Below, piece after piece: positions 23,467 through 37,094 of a stretch of DNA of 64,000 bases (position 1 is its first letter; the number at the start of each line of letters is the position of its first letter). Location of the stretch: positions 19,563,661 to 19,627,660 of the forward strand of contig CM057169.1 in NCBI GenBank assembly GCA_029962745.1, written 5' to 3'. This stretch comes from Echinometra lucunter. Taxonomy: Eukaryota > Echinodermata > Echinoidea > Camarodonta > Echinometridae. Below the pieces are notes generated by a model, which did not search any database, had not been told where the DNA came from, and was given only the letters and a program-made list of their open reading frames with translations. The translations under genes were made by a program, and so were the position numbers.

Positions 23467-24527
23467 TCTCAAGTTAACTGCAGTATGAGCTGAAATTCTA
23501 AGTTACATTTCAGCATTGTGCCTTGCTGGTAAGATTTGTGCGAACTTTCATAATGAATAATGTAAATCATATTTTCGATATAGTTATATTAAAAAAGCGG
23601 GACTTGAGCTCCATTTAACGTGAACAATGTCTTTTGGGAAACTTTCAGATCATTTGCAATTTATATCTCGCGACTCCTTTTTGTTTTATATGGCCTTGCC
23701 ATTATCAAAGCAAGATTTAATCTCATTTTCTGCAGACCTAATCTCGCCAAAGCCACCTGTATCGTTCACGTATGGAGGGGCACCGAGGTTCATAAACCTT
23801 CGTATGCCCGTGGGTGCCGTCGCATTGAACATTAAATTTCGAGTATTTGAAGGGCTTGGGTTTCCAAAACGGCTTGGTCATCGTCCTGCCTAGATCACCT
23901 GTAAACGATCCCCAAGCTTTTGAAAACCGAAGAGTGGGTTGTGATAAAGATATGTGTTTTCTGGGGTCTTGTGTGACGGGGTATATCGCTGCGGACCCTC
24001 AGGGGTAGAAGAAATGTGTACAACGTATTGCCTGTGATCGCGATTCAGGTGGATTTGGAGGTCTATTTAAGATTGTAGAGCATGCGGCGTAGAAACGTTT
24101 GCTGGTATGGATAATCTAAAGTTTCGAACGTGTTATTGGCTCTGGGGCGGTCTCGTATCAAGGCAAGAATTTGGGAGAACTGGGTCGCTAGCTCGAAACT
24201 AAAAAAGAAAAAGAAAATCAGTGTCTTGAGGATCTTATATCAGCCGATTAAAAGAATGAAAGGACTGACCGGTCCAAACGCCTTGTCTTATTGCGTTTAG
24301 TTGATCAAAACCAGACGCAACGGATGCAGAAGTGGAGATTTACCAAGCACCCTTGATTGCACTTCACTGATCATTTTCTCAAAAAAAAAATTGAAATACA
24401 AGATTCTTTCATCTACTAAATATTTTGTGCTGTATTAACTTTCTTATGGTAGTGTTTCTTTTTTCTTGATTGCCATGAACCTTCTTTCCAGTGTTTTGAA
24501 AAAAATTGCAACTACAATAGCTTCTTC
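23467..24527. other. Spacer with a less AT-rich patch
   Basis: About 23750-24190 is less AT-rich than the surroundings. An ATG-initiated 88-codon frame at 23627-23893 has no recognised domain. This could be an old transposon fragment or an unrecognised exon. Confidence 0.4.
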
Positions 24528-24545
24528 AACTACTACTACTACTTG

Positions 24546-24576
<31 letters not shown>

Positions 24577-24599
24577 ACTACTATTACTACTACTACTAT

Positions 24600-24653
<54 letters not shown>

Positions 24654-25317
24654 TACTACTACTACTGCTTCTGCTGCTGCTACTACTACTACTACTACTA
24701 CTGCTACTACTACTACTACTACTGCTGCTGCTACTACTACTGCTACTGCTACTACTGCTACTACTGCTACTACTGCTACTACTGCTACTACTACTACTAC
24801 TGCTGCTACTACTACTACTGCTGCTGCTACTACTACTACTACTACTACTACTGCTACTACTACTACTACTACTATATTACTACTACTGCCACTTCTACTA
24901 AATTAGTACTTCTACTACTTACTATTATTATACTACTGCTACTACTGCTGCTACTACTTCTACTACTACTGCTACTGCTACTACTGCTACTACTGCTACT
25001 ACTGCTACTACTGCTACTACTGCTGCTACTACTTCTACTACTACTGCTACTACTGCTGCTGCTGCTGCTGCTGCTAATACTACTATTTCTACTACTACTG
25101 CTACTGCTACTACTACTGCTACTACTACTACTTCTACTACTACTACTGCTACTGCTACTACTACTACTGCTACTGCTACTACTACTACTACTTCTGCTAC
25201 TGCTACTGCTACTACTACTACTTCTACTAATTATACTTCTACTACTAAATTACTACTACTCTAAATACTACTGCTGCTGCTGCTACTACTTCTGCCCCCA
25301 CTGCTACTACTATTACG
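24528..25317. repeat. ACT/GCT trinucleotide array, about 790 bp
   Basis: A long run of ACT triplets interspersed with GCT, and a few TCT and ATT, in nearly constant phase with rare frame shifts. It yields long poly-Thr/Ala, poly-Tyr/Cys and poly-Leu frames, which are by-products and not genes. Confidence 0.97.
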
Positions 25318-27306
25318 AACGACGAAGGAGAATACGAGGACTGGGCTAGTACGATACTAAAATGCAATTCTTGCTCCATGCCTCCATTCTTTTCTTAAAA
25401 GTTGAACCAATTGCCACCGACTTGCTTCAGGAAATGTTTCGAGAGTTTTCTAGTAGTGACCTCCATAAAACTGTCTCGCGAACTGGCATTTCAACCCAAA
25501 TGAGGATATTCTTTTGAAGGGTGATACAAATATTGGCTTGCTTTTATGAGAGTAAACTGAACCGTGTTGCCATTATTGTTTCCGTTTGAATTCTAGTCAC
25601 TCAGTAGTTGGGCATGATCCCAAGAGAAGAGTATTTAATCTGATCTGATCTCTTCTAATATACTTAATGAAATCAATAATCCTTCGCCAACCTCAGCGTT
25701 TTTCCTTTCGACAATAAAAAAGGAATAAACAATCTTCACATCTCCCGTAGGTCTGGAAAGGGAATACTCCGAGTTGAAGAGCTCTAAGGAGTATTATGGA
25801 TATTTCTCTTTGATTAATGCTTCTTAATTTCCCGTGTGGCATCCGTGTACGGCTTGTTCACACTGTCCATGTGGACACCTTGTATTTTCCTTTATGGTGA
25901 TGCACAACTTCCCTGCTGACATGCTGTCCACAAGTCAGCCACGCGCACCTCGTCGGCGCCATGCCTCTAATAGGCGCATGCAAATGTAGGAACATGATCT
26001 CCAGACATGAGAATGGGCCAGAGGATTTCCCCGTGACTCTTCTCAAGTGGTTGTATATCGGGGACCAACTGAGGGTTTAGAATCCGAAAGAAAAGAAGTC
26101 CCATTCGTACTGGGGCAATATGAGAAGGGTATTGTTTGGCTATATGGGAATTGGTCGAGTTTATTCAATATGTTTAAATAAATGCGAAATATTATCTTTC
26201 TGTTTTACTTGGTTGTGGCCGTTTTGCATGTTTGATTTAAATCTATTTCTGAGGTTGTATATTTCAGATGTTGTTTTTCGCTTTATTATCCTTCGCCATA
26301 CTTAGCAAGGCACTATCCGAAAGGTGCGATAGAACTGGAAGGAGGGCAAAGAATGTTACATGATTAGGTAACACTACTTTGTCATGTTTGTGATAGGATT
26401 TCCATGCTTGCGCCAGAGGATTATTTCCAGACTATTGACTAAGCTGCCGGAGGGGAAAAAATGCTGTGGGCCGTTGTAACATGAATGAAAGTCACGCTTT
26501 TCTCAAAGCATATGGGGATATGCAAGCACAGAAAATACATTCATTCATGTTATTGAATAAGTCAAAGAAATTGCTATAATCCTACATAACGAACCTAGAT
26601 GTAACAGAATACAAAATAGAAAAAAGTGAAATTGACCTTTTCCTTTTCCCCAAAAGAAGAAAAATGAATTTTGGACCACGAAAAATATTTCGGAGGAATA
26701 AAATTCCAAAGAGATATATCGAGTACGTTGCTTAAAAAAATGGATTACACATAATGTTGCTTTGAAATGGGAATGCTAAAGTGAAATAACGCAGATGTGT
26801 GAATTTTTATGAAAGTTATGAAACGTTCGACGAAGGAGGATAAGGAGTCTGTTGTGGAAATAATAAACTTGAAACTAATACAATCAGTTTGATCTAAAGA
26901 GCACATTACATCGGTGTAATAACGAACTTGTCGATATAAGTTTCGATCACCATAGACAATATTTAAGCGTCTATTTCAGACAGAAAGAATCAAAACAAAG
27001 ACAAAAGCAAGTCAAAAATGGACGAGCAGTGTTAAATAGCAAGAGGTAGATTAGAGCAACAGGTATTGACCTAAACGGCGCTTATTTTAAGTCAAACAAG
27101 ATTTTTAAAAAATCTATAGCGTAGTTATTAATTTTTTTTTCGAACATTCATTCAAAGACTGTGTCAATACAGAAGAATGAATTTCAGGAAAGATTTGGGG
27201 TCTATATATCACCGAGATGAATTTAAATGGTATAATTATTGCCCTTATTCTTTAGAGTTTTCGGTCCGATCCTAAACATGCTAAAGCTGTTGTCGTAACA
27301 AAAAAA
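25318..27306. other. Spacer, no gene recognised
   Basis: Mostly AT-rich, with a less AT-rich stretch at about 25840-26060 that includes an octamer-like atgcaaat at about 25979. No coding feature supported. Confidence 0.45.
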
Positions 27307-27360
27307 ATGAAGATGACGACGATGATAATGATGATGATGATGATGATACTGATGATGATT
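27307..27360. repeat. (GAT)n microsatellite
   Basis: Imperfect GAT/GAC triplets followed by pure GAT. Confidence 0.9.
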
Positions 27361-29151
27361 TTGACACTGATGACTTTTGATGCTGATGATTAGAAGGTAG
27401 GTAGCTGCATGAACGATCTCGATGGACCAGCTTAGAGTTTTGTTACTTCTATGTTACAAAAGCAATTTACCTGAAACACCCTATTTAAAAACAGGTGGTG
27501 AGAAAACTTGATTGTGAAGATTAATTCACAACAACAACAACACGCATGATGTGACTTTGAGATTAAAATACTTTATGCATGATCGCTCTATAATACAATT
27601 TGCAGATCAACAGTAGTTCCATTTTGATGAAAGAAGAAGGCTTTGTATCGTCTATTGCTGAAGCAACTTGTTCTATTCATGGCGCGTTAGTGAAGATCGA
27701 GGCTATACTTTAAAATTAATGGTATACACGGTTGATTTAGTACCCAGTGTAGCACAATAAGAGAGAGCCGAGACTAGTCTTTCAGCTGATGAAATAATTG
27801 GTAATTGACACTGCAGATTAACACTTTTATGAGGGCTCGGTTTTCCCTTTGGAATAGCGACCAGCCCCCTCGTCCGGTTTGAAGCGGTTTTGTGGTTTTT
27901 AATGCGTTACTGATACACCATCTACTTTGGGCTATGGATATAATGCCGTTTTATTTCAAGAATTATCGGCAAGGAAGTAATCTTAATCGTGTCGTTTTCT
28001 TTTGCTGTGAAAGGTATCATGGTTTTAACCTAACCATCCGGCTGTCTCATGTCAGTACACAATATCCCCCAGTCCTCCTGAACTACTTCAAATCAGGAGG
28101 GAAAGCCCGAATTTTTATGCGCTTGAAAATGTGTAGTATCAGTTGGTAATTGGACATATTAGTGACTATGTGAGGTTAAAAATATCTGCGGGCCTCAAGA
28201 AGTCACAATGGAATTTTCGCCAGAAATTATAGTCTATGCGGTATCCTCTAACTCCGCTAAGAATCCCAAGTGCATTATTCAATGTTATGAAGCTTCATTC
28301 TTCATGAATTCATGATAAATATTTCAAGATCCATTGTATAGTTCTTTACAAAGCGAAAATAAAGCTCGAATTAGTTTCCTTGCCACACACACACACGCAC
28401 CAGTATGTCAAACAATACAATTCAACAGTCAGCACTTCATAATGTTCGATGTTACATTTAGGTATATTAATGCTTCATCGTAGCCTATGGAAAGAAAGCC
28501 TTATTGGCTGATGAGCTGTTGTTATCTCCCTACGTTTTGGAGACGTATAGGAAAGAGGTAGAAATTGTTTTCTTGTAAAGGGCAGTGCTTTAGACAAGTG
28601 AAATACTTAGCTACCCAGTGCATTTCAAAGGTCACACAACCTTGTCGACTAAGGATTAATTTTTAGGCCTATAAACTACTGAAGAGCCACCGAGCTGATA
28701 CTCTTGAAGGTCTTTTGAGTAGAATAATGACACATTTTCGTCAGTGCATTTCCTTGCTCTTCTCACAGTTTCCACAAGATATTAATGAATGATTCACAGA
28801 ATAGGTAAAATCAGCGCGAGAAAGAAATAGGCGTTATAATTACTGATTCTGCATGCCACCTATAGTATATCAAACAACACCTAAATCGCTACCCCCATTT
28901 TATTTGAAGCACATTACGAATGCAGGGATATCGCCAGATCAGTTTGAATTAGCGAAGGGGAGCAAGTTTTTCCAACAATGAACCCAAGAAGCAAGCAAGC
29001 AAGCTAGCAAGAAAACAAACAACAAAAAGACTACAAAGATGTCTCATTCAGTGCTGTCTATAGGTTAAAAAAAGGGTTTGAAAAGTTTCCCACATGCTAG
29101 AAGGAATGGATTTGAGTGTCACATCAGCTACGCTCTTTCGACGCCCAGGGG
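27361..29151. other. Spacer, no gene recognised
   Basis: AT-rich. Contains a short CA tract at about 28386-28398. No supported coding region. Confidence 0.45.
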
Positions 29152-29290
29152 TGGGGCGTTTCACAAAGAGCTTGTCAGTGATCTTTCATGACAAATTTGC
29201 TCTCAGCCAGTCAGATGCAACCGGATTCAGTAGCTTATAACAGTCGTCAGTGACTAATCACTAACAAGACTTTTCATGAAACGCTCCCTG
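29152..29290. mobile_element. GTTTCAT-family MITE
   Basis: The left end ggggcgtttcacaaagagct and the right end, whose complement is gggagcgtttcatgaaaagt, form terminal inverted repeats. Inner blocks gtcagtgat and cactgac repeat the inverted order. About 139 bp and noncoding. Same terminal motif as the copies at 6593, 52125 and 59007. Confidence 0.75.
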
Positions 29291-29909
29291 AATCGAAATA
29301 TATGGACTGTTAATACGTGTAATGAACAGATGTAAGGTAACCTTACACTCCTACTTCAATGATGCCCCACTTGTATAATGCTATCAAATTATTATTCTGC
29401 ATGTGAGCTCTTGAACAGTCAAATTCACCTTTCCACTTCGGAGACGCTTACCTGCCAACACACACACTATTAAATCCCCCATCCAAGACGGGGCGGGAAG
29501 TCCCACGATCCGTTACATTAAGCAAAAACTATCACAAAGTATCGTAAACAGTCAAAAGGTGATAAATGAAGCATGGCTACATTACGACTATGTCACCAAA
29601 TGTCAATGGTGGTAATATGTTTTCGTTTTCTCAGTAAACGTAAAACGTCAAACTATACGCCCTTACGTTCTGCATGCATGTCTGCCACCCTCTCTATCTT
29701 GCCCTACTTTTTTCCCTACCACCCTTTTCTTTCTTTTTTAAATCCCATCTACGTCTTCTTGCCTCTTCTTATAAGTTACCATTGTTTTTCCCCCAGCAAT
29801 TCATTTTCCCAGCAATAATGTTTGATATTAAAGTTGTTTCCCATGAAGCTTTAGTTTTCAAAGTTAAGGCACCGTCATATCTTTTAGAAGATAAATCAAC
29901 TTTTTGATC

Positions 29910-30030
29910 GGGGGGGGGGGGGGTCATGAAGTGTCTTATCGGGGATTTGTACTGACAAATTTGCTTTCAGCCAATCAGATTCAAGGATTTCAGTAGCTCT
30001 ATAACAGTTCTCGGTAAAATCACGGAAAAG
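29910..30030. mobile_element. Decayed GTTTCAT-family copy after a G14 run
   Basis: After a run of 14 G (29910-29923) comes tcatgaagtgtcttatc, then actgacaaatttgctttcag and ccaatcagattcaaggattt. These inner blocks match the MITE at 29152-29290 at the same spacing. The terminal repeats are eroded. Confidence 0.5.
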
Positions 30031-32433
30031 AAACCTTATTGCTTGGTTAAACTAGGGATGGTTGAATTAACACCATGCCAACGGCAGCCAGGGGTCCCTG
30101 TATAAAGTCTAGGGGAATTTAATAATTCAGTAGTCACGAGTTTAAACATATCAGTGTTCATGAATCCAGAAAATATGGAGAGAAAACATAAAAGGGACTC
30201 TATACAAGCTGCTAGCCATATCAACAATCTGGAAGAAACTCTAATAGAAACAAACCTACGTATTATTCTGGCATATCTTTGAATGGTGGTCAGGTTGACT
30301 AAGATGCATGGTGTTTCAACATGTTCAAAGTGTTGATATGAGAAATGTGCTGTCCACCACTAACTTTACAATGTTCACTGTGATGATGGAAACACACTTT
30401 TCTTAATTGCGCACACTCACGGGGACAGTCGAATTTTTGTGTGATTGCCACGCACAATAATATCGACTTGTAGACAAAAGAAAATATGTTTACCGGCCCT
30501 CAAAAGGAAGTATTAGAAGCGAGATGGAACATAACATCTGATTCTTAATGGAGTGGGGGCGAAGCGCATATCACTTTCAGACTTTCCAGGGAAATAATAA
30601 ACGACTTTGCACAATTTAGGCTCTTAACGCATAAATAGCCTTGAGAAATGCATGATACCTTATCATTACATAGAATGCTATGTAGCTTTATGCTACATTA
30701 TGCGTAGCTTTGGTTGCCGTTTGGTGATGTTGGACGAGTCCGTCAACAATTGATTTGCACACAATGGGTGATGATGGAGCCCAAATTAATCACTGTTGAA
30801 CGCTGAAGGCGACTCATGCCTACAATTATTTTTCAGATTTTCTAGTTTCTGATCAACCCCTTAAAGAAATAGCATAACAGATGTGGGTGCCGAATGTGGG
30901 AGGATGTTGTTATACTTTGCCAAAATATATAAATGGGAATGACACGACTTTCCCCGTTATCCATTCAATAGGGAATGTGCTTGTGTCTAAGATCGTGCAG
31001 TGGTCTTGCATATTGTCAGCGCACAGAAGCATTATAGAGACTCTTATTTTTGTATGCGATAGTTTATGAGGTATATCATTATAAATTGCAGTGGGACAGG
31101 GAATAATATCGCGAGCCGTTCTTACAGTCATGTAATCGGTCATCAAATCCTCTTGAGACACCTTTTATCAACTGAAACCCTTTTTTACTGCATGTGAAGA
31201 GAAAATTTTGTATACTTCCCGAGGACCATTTCAAGTGCACCTGAGCTACGGTCCCCCTGTTCCTTCCTCCTTTTGTCCGCCTCTCTTTCTTTCTCAATGC
31301 CTCCTTCTGCATTCTCGCCTTTCCCACCCTCTCTCTCTTTCTCTATCTCTTTCAGATACCTTGCTTTTATTTCTCTCCTTCGGTAGTAATTTCCCCCTCC
31401 TTCATAAACGAGCGCACTCACACACACGCGATATTACTAACGCACATCCCACTCTCGTCTTTTCGTTCCCCCTCCCCTCTCTCTCTCCCTCTCTCTCTCT
31501 CTATTCAAAATATCTCATCTTGGGCTTCCCATTAGGTACTCACAGCATCTTAATCCGCACTCGGGGCTCTGTCTTTCACAATCCATTCGATGTATAATAT
31601 AATGCCTCAGTAAATCAAATCCCTCCATTATTATCATGTTCATTCACCTACAAACTGTAGGCGGAATGGACGAGAAAAAACGAGGTGAACTTACTTGTTG
31701 TTCGGCTTCGATATTTCAAGATTCAGCCTTCGCTAATTACACTTTACAGCCCAAAGTAGAGATTGCTTCAGATGTTCAGATCAATGGAAGTACAATTGGC
31801 TAACTTAATCAAATTGTTACCGATACTTACCTAGTCATGACCTGTTTCTCGCCATGATAACCATTCAAAATCCATCTCCTATACTCCTGTAAACTTTGTA
31901 TTTTTGTCCAACTACTACGAACTGGTGCATTGTTTTATCATTGTATCTCTCCGAAATCGATATGAAACTGAACCAAAACCCCTAAGATCTCGATATGGGA
32001 GAAGATGTTGAGATTCATAGTCGTTCAGGGATTGTTATAATTTTATCGTTCTGATGGATCTTCTTTGCATGCGTTTCGTGCAGGTTGCCTAGATTGGTGC
32101 TGGAGCTTAGACCAAATCGAATCATCCAAACTTATTGCTGCACCTTGGAAACTCAACATAAACACAAAAATATCAGAGGATCTTTAGGAAAGACGGAGAT
32201 ATGAAAAAATCAAAATAACAGTTCATTGCATTTCGACTTCAAAAATCGGCAGAGCCTGCCAGGGCCTCCAGACACGTTAGAATGTCTGGTCAAGGACGAG
32301 CAGATGATCGCTCTACGATCATGAAAAGCCCGCCTACTCATTGCCATATCTTCACAATATCTCCCATCTCCATATAGTGCGTCTCTGAAGTTTCTGTCAA
32401 TCATACCTTTGTAATGATGTCATTATGACGATG
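30031..32433. other. Spacer, no gene recognised
   Basis: AT-rich with a pyrimidine-rich stretch at about 31255-31505 (CT-rich on the plus strand). The open frames there are low-complexity products. Confidence 0.45.
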
Positions 32434-32454
32434 TATATATATATATATATATAT
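32434..32454. repeat. (TA)n microsatellite
   Basis: About 10 TA units. Confidence 0.95.
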
Positions 32455-32798
32455 CTCCATCAATGAGACAGAACGCTGTTATCTGCAAATCATCTTGTTT
32501 TGAAGGGGTAATAAGGCGAAATCCAATCGCATCAATAGCAACAAGGCTAAGCGTATTAGCGGAGGCTGTACATTCACAGGTTGCCATTTATAGCCTATAC
32601 AGCGAGGAATTTCTTATCATCCATCACTTGACATCTTATGTATATATGCCTTTGATTTACTTGAAGAAGATGTCAACAGATGAAATGTTCTATCTTGTTT
32701 GTAGTTCTGTATTGCCTCTTTTCTTAAAAAAATACTTTCGGTATTGAAAGAGCCTACATGTAGTGGGAAAGGACTTCAACAATAACCATTTTTTAATC

Positions 32799-32951
32799 TT
32801 TGATTTGCTCAATAAGCGTGTTGAAATATAATTTCATGATTTTTTAATGCAAAAAAAAAAATTAATGCAAAAATTTAAAACAAATTTTGTATCCTTGATT
32901 TGCTCAATAAGCGTGTTGAAATATAATTTCATGATTTTTTTAAATGCAAAA
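32799..32951. repeat. Tandem duplication, 95 bp period
   Basis: The block ttgatttgctcaataagcgt followed by gttgaaatataatttcatga begins at 32800 and again at 32895. The copies are nearly identical and differ mainly in lengths of A and T runs. Confidence 0.93.
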
Positions 32952-33252
32952 ATTATATCACATCAAAAATCTACACTTCGTATGGAATAACAACTACTAT
33001 TTCGAGAACGGTGATCAATATATCTCATGTGTCACGTAATTATTAGATAGTACCATATCTATCCTTTTCTCCGATCTGTCCCTGTTCTCTAATTTGTATT
33101 TGCATTCACGATCATTTCTTCCTATCGAATCAACTACACTTATTATTTGAATCACCACTGAACCAATTTGTTTGATTGCGTTCCAAATTTGAGTGCATTT
33201 AATCACCAACGAACCCCGGGGAGTCATTATGACCCAATTCATTTGAATTCTT

Positions 33253-33316
33253 TGTGTGTGTGGGGTGTGTGTGTGTGTGTGTGCAAATTGTTACTCTGGA
33301 CACTGGGGGGGGGGGG
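33253..33316. repeat. (TG)n tract followed by a G12 run
   Basis: GT dinucleotides at 33253-33283, and 12 G at 33305-33316. Confidence 0.9.
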
Positions 33317-33470
33317 CGAAACCGGATTCTGAAACGTGGGGAGGGGGCCGAGCGGTGTGGTAAGGAGAAATAAATTCCTGTGTCCTTCCCTCAATTCTAT
33401 CGTACTTTTAGACTCGGGTCGAATACCCCTTGCCTATCATCTGACCATGATCATACCGCCACTTCAGTGG

Positions 33471-33970
33471 NNNNNNNNNNNNNNNNNNNNNNNNNNNNNN
33501 NNNNNNNNNNNNNNNNNNNNNNNNNNNNNNNNNNNNNNNNNNNNNNNNNNNNNNNNNNNNNNNNNNNNNNNNNNNNNNNNNNNNNNNNNNNNNNNNNNNN
33601 NNNNNNNNNNNNNNNNNNNNNNNNNNNNNNNNNNNNNNNNNNNNNNNNNNNNNNNNNNNNNNNNNNNNNNNNNNNNNNNNNNNNNNNNNNNNNNNNNNNN
33701 NNNNNNNNNNNNNNNNNNNNNNNNNNNNNNNNNNNNNNNNNNNNNNNNNNNNNNNNNNNNNNNNNNNNNNNNNNNNNNNNNNNNNNNNNNNNNNNNNNNN
33801 NNNNNNNNNNNNNNNNNNNNNNNNNNNNNNNNNNNNNNNNNNNNNNNNNNNNNNNNNNNNNNNNNNNNNNNNNNNNNNNNNNNNNNNNNNNNNNNNNNNN
33901 NNNNNNNNNNNNNNNNNNNNNNNNNNNNNNNNNNNNNNNNNNNNNNNNNNNNNNNNNNNNNNNNNNNNNN
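33471..33970. other. Assembly gap, exactly 500 N
   Basis: Uninterrupted N characters. The round size suggests a placeholder gap, so the true distance between the flanks is unknown. Frames spanning it are artefacts. Confidence 0.99.
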
Positions 33971-36010
33971 GCCATAATTGCTTATCGCATTCACGTTCAG
34001 CAATTGAATAAAAGCTAATTGCGAATCTTCCTATCATGAATTCAAGAAGGGTTGCTTACCTCATTATGAAATTTTCTATGATATGAACGTGAAATACATA
34101 TGAAAGCAGAATTAGTTTCTAGCTGGAAGACTACAAGGACGTTCAGTGATACATGCAGAATTGTATTGAAAGCGCAGATTAAAGTGCAATGAGGACATTT
34201 TTTTATTAGTCTTCATATCATTTCGGTCAGTGTGTTGCGCTCGGGTTATCTGTTACTTGGTCAGGGAGGTACTTCCAAATTATTCTTCGGTAGATTTGTT
34301 CTAATTTGCTTTGCTCTCTCTCCCCTCTTGTTTTCGTTATTTCCCATCGACTCTCCCTCTCCCTGATCTCTTCCAAATAAATATGTATCTATAAAACCAT
34401 CACATTCTTTAAGTAATTATGCAAAATAATGAAAACAATAAAGAATTTTTATTTTTGAATACCATCTAACATAAAAATGAGGACTATATATATTTGTAAT
34501 TAAAGTGGTAGAAATATTTAACTTCGTGTTTACTATATTCTAAGAGTTTACCGCAGCCCAATATAAGTAGTACTCGTTATTATGTACGTTCATCTCTGAC
34601 TTCGTTTTTAGCGATTGTCCACAATTAACGTACAAATAATGGCTTTTTAACATTAAAATTTCTGTAAAATACATATTCCTCACGTACGAGCAAACATACA
34701 CTGACCTAAGATTGAAAGAAATAATTATCACAAATAATTCTCTAGAAGTTACGGTTTGGTGCTCATCGAACATGTCGAAAGAAAAGCATTTTTTTTTAGT
34801 TTTTGTATGAAAATATGTCACTTGGTAGAGTATAACAGTGGATTATACGAGAGATTGCAAAAAAGTTTTCAGTGGCAGTTATTGAATTGTGGGGCGTGTG
34901 TGTGTGTGTGTGTGTGTGGGGGGGGGTTACCAAACAAAATTTCTTTAAAGGAAACAGTCACATTGCTAGGCGCCTTCCGGTGATCTGCAATTGCCACAGG
35001 GGGCATATTATTTGCTTAATGTTTAATGGAAGAGTGATAGATTAGTGTGCGTGTGTGGGCGTGTGAGTGTATGTGTGTGTGTGGGGGGGGGAGGGGGAAT
35101 TCACTCTTCCCCTTTCCCATTCAAATCCTATGCCTTATGAGGCCACCTCTTGTTTTAACAATTAAACATATAAAATGAGCTAAAGTGTGGTCCCCGAGAC
35201 ATACTGTACTTGACAGAAGAAAAGCTGTAGATATTCAGTGGTAAGATCTTCGTCTGAATGCTGCTTCGGTTTTAATTAAAGTGGACAGAGCCATCACTTC
35301 CTCCGCGATGGAAATATCAGACATGAAACAAGATCCAGACTAGTGTTGGGCGGGCTGATCTAGAAGAAAGTCATGCAGATGAATCAAAGCAAAGGATTCT
35401 CCTTGAGGTTTGTAGACGGTATCGGGTGTTCGGAGTGGTAGAACTGATGCTCTCCGCCAAACGCGGGTCCAACAATTAGCGGCTTTGCATCCAAATCCTG
35501 TTTAGGGTGTCATAACCTTTCTGAAATCCAAACCTCCTCGCTTCTTATGTTTCACATGTTTTCGCACAGGATGGGTATCATACAAGCAGTATCCGTGACA
35601 TTCAGAGCGGGAGGAGAGTCTAGTGTTACATCAGGTCATATTTTTTGGCAATTTCTATTTCACAATAGGGTTATGGCATTTATCGGACCCGTCTGAATGC
35701 GGTATTTTTCGGACGGAACTGGAATATCGACCTTTCATCTTAGCCCGAGCAATTTCAAATGAACCGTATAGAGCTAGGGGGTGGGGGTTCTTAGTTTTAG
35801 AGTCCATGACCATGATATAAAAACTGGAATCATTTTGTAGGATATTTATCATAATACTCCGGAAGAGACGTGGCACTTTGGCTGGTGGAATACACCTACT
35901 TTGTCCCTATGTAGTGGATTCATTCTTTTAAAAATCATATCAGCCTTGCAACTTAATGCTAAACTATTCAGTCAACATGAAATATTATTTGTGTAGAATA
36001 CTATTATTAC
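33971..36010. other. Spacer with GT microsatellites
   Basis: No gene recognised. GT tracts at about 34896-34917 (followed by a 9 G run) and 35047-35082. Confidence 0.45.
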
Positions 36011-36185
36011 AATTGTCAAGTATTTGACTTCCTATCCGAGGGACGGAGTGTTTTTCAACTGAAACAGGGGAGGTCCACGTCAACACACAACGCAGGCTTC
36101 GGTTATCCTCGCCCGGGGTAGACTCGAACCTTCGATCTTTTTGGTTCGACACGGAGACACATACCGACTGAGCCAACTCGCCTCC
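36011..36185 (-). mobile_element. tRNA-derived SINE-like element
   Basis: On the minus strand an A box-like ttggctcagtcgg (36176-36164) and a B box-like ggttcgagtc (36130-36121) lie at tRNA-like spacing. They are followed by a non-tRNA body containing cctcccctgtttcagttg and ctccgtccctcggatagg. The would-be acceptor strands do not pair, so it is not a tRNA gene. Confidence 0.6.
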
Positions 36186-37094
36186 TCTAAAAGTCTACAT
36201 ATCAGCTTTCAAACAAAATGATAATAACGAAGTCGCCAAAAGCGGTGGAGAAATCAACCTAAGGCAATTAAAAGCCTTGTCCATCACCTTTTAAAATGAG
36301 GAAAAATTACACATTACACATATACATCAATGAATTGCGTAATCCTAGAGGCTCATTCGGATAACCTTCGGCAACCCCCCGCCGCAAGCCCTTCTCCCCC
36401 AGGTTTTTTTTTTTTTTAGTGTTCAGTGTAAACCGTGTCACTTGTGATAATGAGTCACTCTCAAATAAAAATCAGGGAGTGTTTTGCCAAAAGCTGCGCA
36501 GGAGATACTTGTGACATCAAATTTTGCGCTAACTTTAAAAGAATTTGATTATATACACATTTTTGCTGCTAGAAGGCTAAAAAGATCATTTTTGCCTGGG
36601 CGTGGTTTTTTTTTTCTCCGCATATACCATTCACTAACACTCCCTCCCACCCCAGAAACCCCACGGGGTCTTTTACCATGGGGGGGGGGGGGGGGGAGGA
36701 GAGGATACTGTTGTATATGTGCACAATGCTTAACACGATTTCTGCAAGCAGAAGGTAATGAAATGTCCGTTTTTATTTCGACTTTATTCTTTTATAAGTT
36801 TTTGCGTACGTGTTTAATTTGCATAATGTTCATTAAGCTCAATGATTGGAGTTCATTTACATGTTGCATTCGCGACAGAATGAACGCGTAATTTGCTCAT
36901 GGGCGTTCGTAACATGAACGAGTTGAGGAGTTTGCGTAGGTGTGTGTGTGTTTGAGTGTGTGTGAGGGTGTGTGTGTGTGTGATTATATGCTTGAAATTT
37001 GAGCGTCGAAACAAGAAGGTGAATATAACTGCCAAAGTTTGAAAAATGGTATGTCGGTTAATAGAATCTCATGTTGTCGAGAACACAAAACCGT
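36186..37094. other. Spacer with a G17 run and GT tracts
   Basis: Contains 17 G at 36680-36696 and a GT-rich tract at about 36940-36981. No gene recognised. Confidence 0.45.

Noticed and set aside
23627..23893. 88-codon ATG-started frame in a less AT-rich patch
   Set aside because: Composition is plausible, but no motif, splice context or family was recognised, so it is not called a gene.
24466..25349. Long open frames rich in Thr/Ala, Tyr/Cys or Leu
   Set aside because: They are translations of the ACT/GCT triplet array in its three frames, with no unique coding sequence.
31079..31597. Frames of 80-129 residues, Ser/Leu- or Arg/Glu-rich
   Set aside because: They lie on a CT-rich tract, and both strands are open for the same compositional reason.
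33336..34037. Frames of 170-213 residues on both strands
   Set aside because: They run through the 500 N gap. Only short flanks are real sequence.
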